Below, in pieces: positions 17,616 through 26,696 of a stretch of DNA of 64,000 nt. A program made the translations under genes and the position numbers. The first letter of the stretch is position 1. Every line of letters begins with the position of its first letter. The DNA is from Acidobacteriota bacterium (GTDB taxonomy: Bacteria; Acidobacteriota; Blastocatellia; UBA7656), in contig JBFMDH010000002.1 in the NCBI GenBank assembly GCA_040754075.1, positions 186,001 to 250,000 of the forward strand. Reading direction: 5' to 3'. The notes beneath the pieces are model-generated. The model saw nothing but the letters and a program-made list of their open reading frames with translations. It was not told the origin of the DNA and ran no database searches.

Positions 17616-18992
17616 ATGAGTGACTTGGCTCTCGAAATCAGTTCTTCTCTTACGAACGAGCAAAAGCGTGCGGCGCTTGATGCTGTACTGCACAGCCAAA
17701 CCTTTTCCCGCGCTGACCAGTTGCGGTGTTTCCTGAAGTATGTCTGTGAAATGGAGATGTCCGGGCGCGGTCAGGAATTGACAGAGTATCTTATCGGCAT
17801 CGAAATTCTCAGGCGACCAGATACTTATTCGCCGGGTGACGATTCGGTAGTACGCACAAGGGCATTTGCGCTCAGGAAAAAGTTGCAGGAGTTTTATGAG
17901 CACGAACAGCCCAATGCCACCCTGCGCATCGAGTTTCTGAAAGGCTCTTACTGTCCGCACTTTGTTGAAAAACAGGCGCGTCAAGAAGCAAATGGTGCCG
18001 AAACATCCGGCAATCATCTTGTCCCACAGCCTATCCATTCACCCATGGCGCACCAAGAATTGCCTCCTGCCAAAGCAGCGAGTCGGCGTGAATGGGAAAG
18101 CGGTTGGCTGCTTCCCTTCAGCGCCGGAATCGTGTTGACGGCGCTGCTCGCCGGTGGGCTTTACTGGTGGAAGGGAACCAAACCGATTACTAATGTTGTC
18201 TCGCGTAACCCGGCACCGATTTTGGCTGAAGCCTGGGGACCGCTACTGACGCCCAATGCCGATGTGCTGCTCTGTGTCGCTAATCCGCCCGCTTTTTCGG
18301 TACTTCCGGGACCCTTCTCACCCCCTGCACCCCAAACCCCACTCGCCGGTGAGCGACCTCTGCCGCAGGACCTTTATGACCTATACACCACGCGTTACCC
18401 TGCGACAGCTAACCTGAGTTTAACCATCACGACAAATGCGACTTACTGGGGAGATGTCTTGGGCGCACTGGCGGCGCTCAAAACCCTTAATACTGCCAAT
18501 GTTTCACCGCAGATGTTCCCCGAAATGGTCACATCGATGTCGACACTGCGCCGTCGCAATGTGATCTTGTTTGGCGCGTCCGCATACAGCCCGATAGTTA
18601 CCCGCTTTCTGGAAAAATGTCCCCTACATGTCAACTATCTGGATGCCATTGTCGGCCCGGCCACGGAACAGTTACCGGTGACCCGTTACGCGCTTAAACG
18701 TGATCAACAGCAGCGATTGACGCAGGTCTTTGGCTTGATTACCGTGCTGTCCGGCGAAAGCACTGCCAATCAGCAGCCTCGCATCCTCATCTTTTCAGGA
18801 GTGAATTCAGCCGGCACACAAGCGGCGGCTGAGTTTTTCAGCTCGCCCGACCACCTGCTCGAATTGAAGAATCAATTGAAAAAAGCCGGATACGATACTT
18901 TCCCACCAGCCTATCAGGTAGTGGTCAGAGCCGAGACCGATGACAGTATTCTTATTAACTTCAGCTATGAGGACTATCGTATCATTCCGTAA
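17616..18992 (+). CDS. Membrane-anchored regulator with N-terminal winged-helix-like domain, divergent from the receptor
   Basis: 458 residues. Residues about 10-115 match a domain common in Acidobacteriota signalling proteins (blocks like FLKYVCEMEMSGRGQELTEY, DDSVVRTRAFALRKKL and LRIEFLKGSYCP), generally thought to be a winged-helix DNA-binding or signalling module. A proline-rich linker is followed by one transmembrane helix (residues about 163-186). The remaining 270 residues lie outside the cytoplasm and have no family I recognise. The layout resembles ToxR/CadC one-component sensors. Its divergent position next to the TonB-dependent receptor suggests it senses an imported sugar and controls the island operon. 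DNA binding is inferred from the fold and context. Confidence 0.6.
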   Translation: MSDLALEISSSLTNEQKRAALDAVLHSQTFSRADQLRCFLKYVCEMEMSGRGQELTEYLIGIEILRRPDTYSPGDDSVVRTRAFALRKKLQEFYEHEQPNATLRIEFLKGSYCPHFVEKQARQEANGAETSGNHLVPQPIHSPMAHQELPPAKAASRREWESGWLLPFSAGIVLTALLAGGLYWWKGTKPITNVVSRNPAPILAEAWGPLLTPNADVLLCVANPPAFSVLPGPFSPPAPQTPLAGERPLPQDLYDLYTTRYPATANLSLTITTNATYWGDVLGALAALKTLNTANVSPQMFPEMVTSMSTLRRRNVILFGASAYSPIVTRFLEKCPLHVNYLDAIVGPATEQLPVTRYALKRDQQQRLTQVFGLITVLSGESTANQQPRILIFSGVNSAGTQAAAEFFSSPDHLLELKNQLKKAGYDTFPPAYQVVVRAETDDSILINFSYEDYRIIP

Positions 18993-19225
18993 TCGGACTG
19001 CGATTGAAAACACTTACTCCTTAACCTTTACCATCCTTCTTGGTTTTACCTCCACCGCTGCTACCTCTTTAGCGAACGGGAGGCAGGAGCAAAGATAACT
19101 ATATAAATCCTTCAGGAATTTAAGAATAACAGTTGGGACGCAATAACCTTTCTATAAGGGGAAAACCGGGAAACAGCGGGAAGGTAAAGGAGAGACAGCA
19201 AAGCACAGGCAATTGTTTATTCAAA

Positions 19226-19270
19226 CTCATAACCCAAAGGTCGTAGGTTCAAACCTTACCCCCGCCACCA
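19226..19270 (+). repeat. Right attachment-site repeat: truncated copy of tRNA-fMet 3' end
   Basis: This is the second copy of the 45-base tRNA-fMet segment, from CTCATAACCC through GCCACCA. Only the anticodon-loop-to-CCA part is present, so it cannot make a tRNA. It marks the right end of the roughly 17-kb island. No gene is visible in the 230 bases between the regulator and this repeat. Confidence 0.8.
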
Positions 19271-19286
19271 GTTTTTTCAATAAATT

Positions 19287-19314
19287 AAGGCGAGCTAACC
19301 GGCTTGCCTTTTTG
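19287..19314 (+). terminator. Terminator downstream of the right attachment site
   Basis: AAGGCGAGC (19287-19295) pairs with GCTTGCCTT (19302-19310), with one G-U pair, and runs into TTTTT. It follows the truncated tRNA copy at the same kind of distance as the terminator after the intact tRNA. It is probably the original chromosomal terminator of tRNA-fMet displaced by the insertion. Confidence 0.75.
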
Positions 19315-19373
19315 CTTTTGTGTCCGTAAGGTGACCGACCGTTGTGTCCTGCCTGATTTCCACCTTCTGCGGT

Positions 19374-19501
19374 TCTCATCAGCCTGCTGGCGCGCGCCGA
19401 TGATTCAACAACTCATCCTCGAAAAATTCGCGGTCACCTACTCGGTCTTCTACATCGCTCGGTTGCTCAAGCGTCTCGGCTTCTCTTATCAAACCGCTTG
19501 A
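19374..19501 (+). pseudogene. IS630-like transposase fragment (second HTH region)
   Basis: About 40 residues ending in a stop at 19501 read WRAPMIQQLILEKF, then YSVFYIARLLKRLGFSYQTA, which is the conserved second winged-helix segment just before the DDE domain of IS630-family transposases. No start codon, first HTH or catalytic part is present here. With the first-HTH fragment at 2824-3078 near the other island end, it may be a piece of the same or a related element. The stretch 19502-19644 after it shows no gene. Confidence 0.6.
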
Positions 19502-19644
19502 TAGGTTGAAAAGTGATGAGAGCAAATTTAAGCAAAATCAGAAAGGACCTATGCATCCCGACATACCAACACTCACCGTTCGCATAAATGACAATTGGCG
19601 ATAAATTGCCGTGCAGTTCGGTTGATTGGCACATCGGATAGGGT

Positions 19645-21054
19645 TTAGTTGGAATCGTATTTCGGCAGGCAAATGCGAAAACAACTGCCCTCATTCAAAG
19701 AACTCTTAACGCTGATTTCGCCGCCGTGCGCCGCGACGATGCCTTTGCAGATGGCAAGTCCTAAACCGACGCCGCCGCTTCTCAAAGTGCGCGCTTTGTC
19801 GGCTCGCCAGAATCGCTCAAACACTCTGGCTTTCTGTTCATCACCGATGCCGATGCCGTTATCACGCACTTCAATCCACACCTCTTTGTCGCTCGCGCCG
19901 GCGCTTATATCAATACGACCGCCTGCGGGTTTGCTGTAAGCAATCGCGTTGCTGATTAAATTCGTCAGCAGGCGTTTGAGTTTCGCAGGGTCAGCGATGA
20001 CTGCAAAATTCGCGGGGATATTTGCCGACAGGGCAATCTGTTTTTTCTCGGCATCCGGTTCGTATTGCGAAAGCGTCTCTTCAACCAAAGGCTTTAATTC
20101 AACTTCGTATAAATCGAGATTGAGTTGTTTGGCATCGGCGCGCGCCAGTTCAAGCAAATCTTCCGTCAGCCGCGTTAACGCCGAAACATCTTCGAGACAA
20201 CTTTCCAGCACCGCGCGATAATGTTCTGCCGAGCGACTTTGCCTGAGCGCGACTTCAATCTGCCCGCGCAAAGCCGCAAGCGGCGAGCGCAATTCGTGTG
20301 AAGCGTCGGCAGCAAATCGCTGATGCGATTCAATCAAACTGTAGAGCCGGTCGAGCATATCATTTAACAGATTAGTCAGGCGTCCGAGTTCATCATCGGT
20401 CTGTGGCTCTTCAAGGCGCAGGCGCAAATGGTCAAAGCCAATAACCCGCGCCCGCCGCGCAATCAAATCCACCGGACGCAGCGCCAAGGTTGCCAGCCGG
20501 TAACCCACCAAAGCCGTAGCCAGCAGCGCCATCAAGCCGATGATAATCAAATTGCGTTTTAAAGAACCGAGCACCGCCTGCATCGGTTCTTCGGGTGTGG
20601 CGACGACAAAAACATAACGTTGATTATCTTTTTCGGCGAGTAAACTCACCCCGTAACCGGGATGGTCATCCAAAGAGACTTTGGTAAACAGCGCCTGCCC
20701 GCTTAACGCCGTATCCATCACCTCGCGGGTGATGAGTGGCGCGCGGCTGACCAGTTGCGGCGATTGATTGACGATGTCGCCTGCGGGAGTGAGTATCTGC
20801 ACATATTTTTCGATGTGCTGTTCGTTCGGATGATTGAAATCGTGCAGGTGGACGCCTTGATATTCGTCGATTGCCGAAGCCACTTCGGTAAGCGCCAATG
20901 TCCTCAAATTGGCTTCCAGAGCCGATTTCAGGTTATAGCTCAAACTGAAATAGATGCCGATTAAGGTCAAAGTCAACAACACGCCAAAGACCAGCGTCCA
21001 GTTGAGCGTCAGGCGGGCGCGAAAGCTCCGTGGTTTAAACGGCAACCTCAACAT
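19645..21054 (-). CDS. Sensor histidine kinase of the metal-efflux operon (CusS/CzcS-like)
   Basis: 469 residues. Two transmembrane helices (about 13-35 and 170-192) enclose a periplasmic sensor domain. A HAMP segment follows, then a HisKA domain with the phospho-acceptor in DASHELRSPLAAL (His near 250). The ATP-binding domain shows the N box (LISNAIAYS), DNGIGIG and GGVGLGLAICKG. It is the last gene of the six-gene operon, one base after the response regulator stop, so the pair is translationally linked. By context it should detect periplasmic heavy metal and phosphorylate the regulator. The metal cannot be read from the sensor domain. Confidence 0.9.
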   Translation of the reverse strand: MLRLPFKPRSFRARLTLNWTLVFGVLLTLTLIGIYFSLSYNLKSALEANLRTLALTEVASAIDEYQGVHLHDFNHPNEQHIEKYVQILTPAGDIVNQSPQLVSRAPLITREVMDTALSGQALFTKVSLDDHPGYGVSLLAEKDNQRYVFVVATPEEPMQAVLGSLKRNLIIIGLMALLATALVGYRLATLALRPVDLIARRARVIGFDHLRLRLEEPQTDDELGRLTNLLNDMLDRLYSLIESHQRFAADASHELRSPLAALRGQIEVALRQSRSAEHYRAVLESCLEDVSALTRLTEDLLELARADAKQLNLDLYEVELKPLVEETLSQYEPDAEKKQIALSANIPANFAVIADPAKLKRLLTNLISNAIAYSKPAGGRIDISAGASDKEVWIEVRDNGIGIGDEQKARVFERFWRADKARTLRSGGVGLGLAICKGIVAAHGGEISVKSSLNEGSCFRICLPKYDSN

Positions 21055-21055
21055 C

Positions 21056-21736
21056 TTAATCTCGCGGTTTCTGTTTCAACATATAACCGAGTCCACGCAA
21101 TGTATGAATCAATTTGAAATTCGGGTCGGTGTCGATTTTTTTTCTCAGGTAATTGATATAAACATCGACGACATTGCTGAACGGGTCATAGCTTGCATCC
21201 CAGACATGGTCTGCGAGTTGTTGGCGCGTCAGAACTTTTCCCGGATGACGAATGAAATATTCCAGTAAACCGTATTCACGGGCGGTTAATTCAACCGCCT
21301 CACCGTGGACTTTTACCGTATGACCGAGGCGATCAATGGAAACATTTTCATAAGTCAACACCGCGTCTTCCAGCACCGGACCGCGACGCAGGAGCGCGCG
21401 AACCCTTGCCAACAGTTCATCGAAGACAAACGGCTTGGTCAAATAATCATCGGCTCCCGAATCCAACCCGGCGATTTTATCTGTGGTTTTATCGCGCGCC
21501 GTGAGCATCAAAATCGGCGTGTGATTTTTTGCCTGTCGCAAGGCGCAGCAAACTGCAAGCCCATCCATCTTTGGCAAAAGAATATCCAGTATGATCAAGT
21601 CGTAATGGTTGGTTGCGGCTATAAATTCACCGGCTTCGCCATCGGTTGCGACATCGACAACGAATTTTTCTTCGCTGAGACCGAGCTTGAGCAATTCGCA
21701 AATCTTCGTGTCATCTTCGATAACTAAAATTTTCAT
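21056..21736 (-). CDS. OmpR-family response regulator of the metal-efflux operon
   Basis: 226 residues from the ATG at 21736 (MKILVIEDD), which matches the family start; the frame is open for 20 more codons upstream, but that part is not conserved and lies almost against the previous gene. The receiver domain has the acidic pair DD, phospho-acceptor Asp51 in LIILDILLPKMDG, Thr in LTAR and Lys in YLTKPF. The C-terminal winged helix (LTAREYGLLEYFIRHPGKVLTRQQL to LRGLGYML) is the OmpR/PhoB DNA-binding type. It probably controls its own operon; an 11-bp-period direct repeat at 28127-28145, upstream of the first gene, is a candidate binding site. Confidence 0.92.
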   Translation of the reverse strand: MKILVIEDDTKICELLKLGLSEEKFVVDVATDGEAGEFIAATNHYDLIILDILLPKMDGLAVCCALRQAKNHTPILMLTARDKTTDKIAGLDSGADDYLTKPFVFDELLARVRALLRRGPVLEDAVLTYENVSIDRLGHTVKVHGEAVELTAREYGLLEYFIRHPGKVLTRQQLADHVWDASYDPFSNVVDVYINYLRKKIDTDPNFKLIHTLRGLGYMLKQKPRD

Positions 21737-21785
21737 AGCCTCAACGAACCTTACGACTGATGTTGAATCAGCGCAATTTTCGCAT

Positions 21786-22313
21786 TTAGTCATCATCTTT
21801 GCTACCGCGCTTTTTCTCAGTTTCCGAATCGTTGGATTTATCTTCTGCCTGGTTACCGGTTGATTGTGGATTGGTTGCGCGAATTTCCGTATGGCGTATC
21901 TCGCCGCCGAGGTTTGCCGTATAACCCATTAAACCAACGGTGACCAGCGACAGCGCGACCAGCAACATCATCAAGAGATTCGAGATGGCTTTTCCGCCGC
22001 GCGCGAGCAACAGACTGACTGCGGCAAGCGCGCCGGTAATCAAAATGGCAATCAAAGAAAATTTGGCGAAATCTTCGTGGCGTTCAATGATGGCATCGGT
22101 AACCCCCGGCAAATGTTCGGCAACCTCTTCGGCAGGCTCCCCCGTCAGATAAACCGGTATCGCGGTGATTGCGGTAAACACCAGAACGCCGAGGACGACT
22201 TTCTGCAAGGTCTGATTTTTCATCAGCAGAGAAACGATCAATAGACCAAAAGCGAAAATCATGCCGATCACCGGCAAATGATTCAGCATTAAATGGACGT
22301 GTGCCCAATTCAT
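21786..22313 (-). CDS. Small four-helix membrane protein of the metal-efflux operon
   Basis: 175 residues with four hydrophobic helices (about 12-30, 38-57, 84-104 and 112-131) and a charged, disordered C-terminal tail rich in Asp, Glu, Lys and Ser. The N-terminus MNWAHVHLMLNHLPVIG carries three His residues on the first helix. Similar unannotated proteins often accompany RND metal pumps, but I do not know a proven role. It starts 11 bp after the RND stop with a strong AGGAGG, so it is part of the operon. A metal- or heme-linked accessory role is only a guess from His content and context. Confidence 0.7.
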   Translation of the reverse strand: MNWAHVHLMLNHLPVIGMIFAFGLLIVSLLMKNQTLQKVVLGVLVFTAITAIPVYLTGEPAEEVAEHLPGVTDAIIERHEDFAKFSLIAILITGALAAVSLLLARGGKAISNLLMMLLVALSLVTVGLMGYTANLGGEIRHTEIRATNPQSTGNQAEDKSNDSETEKKRGSKDDD

Positions 22314-22324
22314 ATACGACCTCC

Positions 22325-25300
22325 TTAAAGCGACCTGCCGGTCACTTCGTCATTGGGTTCACCTGATTCATCAGATGAATCGTCATGCAAAATCGCTTTC
22401 AAACTCTTTCTTTCAAAAATGCAATAGAGCACCGGCAAAACAAAGAGCGTCAGCAGTGTTGATGTGATTAGTCCGCCGATAACTACGGTTGCCAGCGGAC
22501 GTTGAATTTCCGCGCCGGGATTGGTCGAAAGCGCCATCGGAATAAAACCGAGACTGGCGACCAGCGCGGTCATCAGTACCGGTCTCAGACGAACGCTTGC
22601 GCCTTCTAAAACCGCCTGCGTCACACTTCTGCCTTCGCCGCGCAGGGTGTTGATGTAGGAAACCATCACCACGCCGTTTAATACCGCGACGCCAAAAAGC
22701 GCGATGAATCCGACTGATGCCGAAAGATTCAAATTGAGTTCCCGCAACCACAATGCGCCGATGCCGCCAACCAGCGCGAACGGCACATTCATAATGATTA
22801 AAAACGAATGTTTGACCGAACCGAACATCGCAAATAACAGACCGAAAATAAACAGCAGCGCCAGCGGCACAACAATCATCAGTCTGCGGGTGGCGCGTTG
22901 CTGATTTTCAAATTGCCCGCCCCATTCCATCAGATACCCGGCAGGCAATTTGATTTCGCGGTCGATGGCTTTCTGCGCTTCGCCGACGAAACTGCCGATG
23001 TCTCTGCCGCGCACGTTGGATTGAATGACGATGCGACGCTGGCTGTTTTCGTGATTGATAATTTCCGGGGCATTGACGACCGTAATCTTTGCGACCTGCG
23101 CAAGCGACAAACGTTCACCGCCCGGCGCTGTCAGTTGCAAATCAGCGATAGCTTCAATATCGTTGCGCAAGGCTTCGGGAAAGCGCACCAGCACATCGAA
23201 ACGTTTCTGCTCTTCAATCAATTCCGTAGCCACTTTGCCGCCCACAGCGGTCTCGACCAAATCCTGCGCGTCCTGAACATTCAAGCCATAACGCGCCAAC
23301 TCTTCGCGGTTCAATTCAATCTGTAGCTGCGATGAACCCGACAGCACTTCTGCCTGTACATCTGCTGCGCCTTTGACTTTGGTTAAAACCTGGCGAATGT
23401 TTTCGGCTTCTCTCTCAAGCACAGCGGTGTCTTCGCCGTATAATTTAACGGCGACATCGGCTTTTACGCCTGAAACCACTTCATCCAGGCGCATCGCCAT
23501 CGGTTGCGTGAAGTTGTAATTGACGCCGGGCAATTTGCGCAGTTCAACGTCCATCGCTTCAATCAATTCTTCTTTAGTGCGATGGCTTGCCCACGATTCG
23601 TGAGGGTGCAAGATGACATACACATCGCCTTGATAAATGCCCATCGCTTCGGTTGCTACATCAGGTCTGCCGATTTTCGTGACCACCGTTTCGACTTCGG
23701 CAAATGATTTAACAATCTTTTCAACCTTGGTGCTGATGTCCACCGATTCGCTAAGCGACACGCTCGGCAATTTGCGCGTTTCAATCAGCAGCGACCCTTC
23801 ATCGAGTCTCGGCATAAACTCTGTGCCGATAAACGCCAGCGAACCGATGGCAACCGTAACCAGAATCAATGCCACGCCAACCGTCAGCCATTTGTGATGC
23901 AAGGCGCTCTTTAAGCTGCGCTCATAAATTTTGCGAATCAGTTCAAACAAGCGCCCGCGATGTTCTTTGATGCCGCCGCGCAACAGCAGCGATGACATCG
24001 CCGGAACATAGGTGAGCGCCATCAAGAGCGACCCTAACAGTGCAGCGCAGACCGCAAGCGCCATCGGCACAAACATCTTGCCTTCCATGCCTTGCAAGGT
24101 GAAGATGGGCAGATAGACGGCGATGATAATCATCACACCAAAAACAATCGGTCGCGCCACTTCAAGCGCCGAAGCTTGCAGGATGGCTTGCGTATGCGCC
24201 GGTGTGTGGTTTTCTTTTTCTTCGCTCAAATGACGCACGAAGTTTTCCATCATCACCACTGCGCCATCAACGATGAGTCCGAAATCGATTGCGCCAAGAC
24301 TCATGAGGTTTGCCGAAATGCCCAGCAGTCGCATGAAAATAAATGCCACCATCATCGAAAGCGGAATCACCGAAGCGACAATCACCGAAGCGCGAATGTT
24401 TCTTAAAAAGAGAAAGAGAATAATGATGACCAGCGCGCCGCCTTCGAGCAGATTCTTTTTTACCGTTTGAATGGTGCGATCAATTACTGAAGTCTGGTCG
24501 TAAAACGGTTTGATTTTGACATCAGCGGGAAGCGATTTTGAGATTTCATCAATCTTTTCTCTGGCGCGTTCAGCGACCGCTTTGCCATTTTCGCCTTTGA
24601 GCATGATGATCATGCCGGAAACCGTTTCGCCCGTGCCGTCGCGTGTGACCGCGCCTTGACGCGCCAGCGCGCCGACTTTAACTTCCGCGACTTCGCTTAA
24701 AAAAATCGGTGTACCCTGATGCGACCCGATGACAATCTTATTCAAATCGTTTTCGTTTTTTGCCAGTCCCAGTCCGCGAATGATGTATTGTTCCGAACGA
24801 TGTTCGATGAATCCGCCGCCGAAATTGGCATTGTTGGCGCTGACGCTATCAAAGACCTGTCTGAGCGTCAGGTTGTATTTCAGCAGTCGCGCAGGGTCAA
24901 CGAGAATGTGAAACTGTTTGGTGAACCCACCCCACGAATTGATTTCGCTGACGCCGGGCACGGCTCGCAGTTGCGTGCGAATCGACCAATCGTGAAGGGT
25001 TTTTAAATCAAGCGGGCTTTGATTGCCTTCGATGGTGTATTGATAAATTTCTCCGAATGCGGTTGCCACAGGTCCCAGCGTTGGTTCAAGCCCAGCGGGG
25101 ATGCGCGCCTTGGCTTCCTGCAAGCGTTCGTTAATCAATTGCCGCGCAAAATAGGTATCAACGCGGTCTTCAAAAACCACGGTGACCAGTGACAATCCGA
25201 ATTTGGAAATCGAGCGCACCTCTTCGGTGTGCGGCACGCCCATCATCGCGCTTTCAATCGGAAAAGTGATTTGCGGTTCAATCTCTGCGGCAGCCATGCC

Positions 25301-25462
25301 GGGCGCTTCGGTGATGATGGTGACCTGATTGTTGGTCAGGTCTGGAAATGCATCAATCGGAATGGTTGACAGGGCATAAATACCGGCTAAGAAAATCGAC
25401 AGCACCCAAGCCAGCAACATGAATCTCTGTGTGAATGAAAATTTAATCAGTGCTCGTATCAT
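22325..25462 (-). CDS. CzcA/CusA-family heavy-metal efflux RND pump
   Basis: About 1045 residues, the usual size of heavy-metal RND pumps. It has the first helix MIRALIKFSFTQRFM, two large periplasmic loops and twelve membrane helices. Helix 4 reads DFGLIVDGAVVMMEN, with the two Asp and the Glu used for proton coupling in CzcA. The DFG form fits divalent-metal pumps better than the Cu/Ag type, which lacks the first Asp. The pump drives metal from periplasm or cytoplasm through the adaptor and TolC-like partner. A TTG at 25504 is open but overlaps the adaptor gene; the ATG at 25462 matches the conserved start. Metal specificity is inferred. Confidence 0.93.
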   Translation of the reverse strand: MIRALIKFSFTQRFMLLAWVLSIFLAGIYALSTIPIDAFPDLTNNQVTIITEAPGMAAAEIEPQITFPIESAMMGVPHTEEVRSISKFGLSLVTVVFEDRVDTYFARQLINERLQEAKARIPAGLEPTLGPVATAFGEIYQYTIEGNQSPLDLKTLHDWSIRTQLRAVPGVSEINSWGGFTKQFHILVDPARLLKYNLTLRQVFDSVSANNANFGGGFIEHRSEQYIIRGLGLAKNENDLNKIVIGSHQGTPIFLSEVAEVKVGALARQGAVTRDGTGETVSGMIIMLKGENGKAVAERAREKIDEISKSLPADVKIKPFYDQTSVIDRTIQTVKKNLLEGGALVIIILFLFLRNIRASVIVASVIPLSMMVAFIFMRLLGISANLMSLGAIDFGLIVDGAVVMMENFVRHLSEEKENHTPAHTQAILQASALEVARPIVFGVMIIIAVYLPIFTLQGMEGKMFVPMALAVCAALLGSLLMALTYVPAMSSLLLRGGIKEHRGRLFELIRKIYERSLKSALHHKWLTVGVALILVTVAIGSLAFIGTEFMPRLDEGSLLIETRKLPSVSLSESVDISTKVEKIVKSFAEVETVVTKIGRPDVATEAMGIYQGDVYVILHPHESWASHRTKEELIEAMDVELRKLPGVNYNFTQPMAMRLDEVVSGVKADVAVKLYGEDTAVLEREAENIRQVLTKVKGAADVQAEVLSGSSQLQIELNREELARYGLNVQDAQDLVETAVGGKVATELIEEQKRFDVLVRFPEALRNDIEAIADLQLTAPGGERLSLAQVAKITVVNAPEIINHENSQRRIVIQSNVRGRDIGSFVGEAQKAIDREIKLPAGYLMEWGGQFENQQRATRRLMIVVPLALLFIFGLLFAMFGSVKHSFLIIMNVPFALVGGIGALWLRELNLNLSASVGFIALFGVAVLNGVVMVSYINTLRGEGRSVTQAVLEGASVRLRPVLMTALVASLGFIPMALSTNPGAEIQRPLATVVIGGLITSTLLTLFVLPVLYCIFERKSLKAILHDDSSDESGEPNDEVTGRSL

Positions 25463-25487
25463 CGTGCGAAAATTTTTCAGCCAGGGG

Positions 25488-26696
25488 TTATTCTTCTTCG
25501 GCAAAACGCGATTTCAAAAATTCGGATTTGAGCAGGAAACTGCCTTGCGCAACGACCTTCTGTCCTGCTTCTACGCCTTTGGTAATTTCGACCAATCCAT
25601 TTTGTTTGCGCCCGGTTGTGACCTCGCGTTTTTCAAAACGATGATTGCCGGTCGAAACAAAAACCACCGATTGTCCGTCAATTTCCTGCACCGCCTGTTC
25701 GCTCACCATTTGCGCCATCGCGGTTTCGCCGAGATTTAAATTGACCGTGGCATACATCTCAGGCTTCAACCGTCCCGCCTGGTTTTCCACCAGACAGCGC
25801 ACTTCAACGGTGCGGGTTTGCGGACTCAGTTGATCGCCGATGCGCACAACCTTGCCGGTAAAGGTAGTGTCGGGAAATGCCGCGACTTCGATGGTCACGG
25901 TTGCGCCGCGTTTAATCGAGGCGAGGTAACGTTCGCCGACTTCGGCAACTACCCAGAGCGAGGCGAGGTTGCTGATGGTGAAAGCCGGTGTGCCGGGTGT
26001 TGCGGCTGCGCCGGGCGTGAGGTCGCGTGACATAATGACACCTGAAATCGGTGCCGTGATGGAAACCGAATCGTCATAGGTTCCGCTCTTTTCATTGAGT
26101 CCCAGATGTTCGAGATTCGCTACGGTGCGTTCGAGTTCAGCAGTCGCGCGGCGCGCCTCCTGTTCGGCAGCTTTCAAGGCGTTTTCAGCTTCTTCGACTT
26201 CGCGATAGGCGATGGCTTTTGCCCGATAGAGTCGCTGCGCCCGTTCATAAGCCGATTTCGCAAAAGCCAACTGGCTGTTTTTCATATCAAGTTCCGCGTG
26301 CGCTTTGTCATTGTCGGCGCGCGCATCATGCACTTCGTGGGTGTGCATCAGCGCCAACACTTGCCCCTGGCGAACCCGGTCACCGAGTTGGACGAGCACC
26401 TTTTCAACGCGCCCTTCAAAAAGTGCTCCGACATGCACGGTGCGTTCTTCGTTGACCACGACGCGACCAGTGACGCGCAAGGGAACTGTGAGCAGTTGTT
26501 CGACAACTTCGGTTTCGACGAACTGCGCGTAACGAGCGGAATCGGGTGAAAGCTCAATGATATTGGGGTCGGCTTTGGCGTCGGGTTCGTTGGCTTGCAC
26601 ATTTTCTGACGCCGCTTTGCGACAGCCTGCGGAAATCAAGGTGAAAAGCAGAATGAGCAGCGCGAGCAATTGAATAAGGTTTCGATGCATCTTCAT
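25488..26696 (-). CDS. RND periplasmic adaptor (CzcB/CusB-like membrane fusion lipoprotein)
   Basis: 402 residues. The start holds a lipoprotein signal with the lipobox LISAGC. The barrel-sandwich half-motifs (VGALFEGRVEKVLVQLGDRVRQGQ and SITAPISGVIMSRDLTPG) enclose a long alpha-helical hairpin (about residues 120-200), followed by beta-barrel and membrane-proximal domains. It links the RND pump to the outer-membrane channel. Its ATG overlaps the stop of the upstream TolC-like gene (ATGA), showing coupling. The N-terminal ELSPDSARYAQFVETEVVE stretch is typical of the CzcB group. No His- or Met-rich metal-binding extension is obvious. Confidence 0.92.
   Translation of the reverse strand: MKMHRNLIQLLALLILLFTLISAGCRKAASENVQANEPDAKADPNIIELSPDSARYAQFVETEVVEQLLTVPLRVTGRVVVNEERTVHVGALFEGRVEKVLVQLGDRVRQGQVLALMHTHEVHDARADNDKAHAELDMKNSQLAFAKSAYERAQRLYRAKAIAYREVEEAENALKAAEQEARRATAELERTVANLEHLGLNEKSGTYDDSVSITAPISGVIMSRDLTPGAAATPGTPAFTISNLASLWVVAEVGERYLASIKRGATVTIEVAAFPDTTFTGKVVRIGDQLSPQTRTVEVRCLVENQAGRLKPEMYATVNLNLGETAMAQMVSEQAVQEIDGQSVVFVSTGNHRFEKREVTTGRKQNGLVEITKGVEAGQKVVAQGSFLLKSEFLKSRFAEEE

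Noticed and set aside
19226-19270. Second tRNA-fMet gene
   Set aside because: Only the part from the anticodon loop to CCA is present; there is no acceptor 5' strand or D arm, so it cannot fold as a tRNA.
19467-19694. 75-codon minus-strand ORF
   Set aside because: It overlaps the end of the histidine kinase and the IS remnant and has no conserved features.
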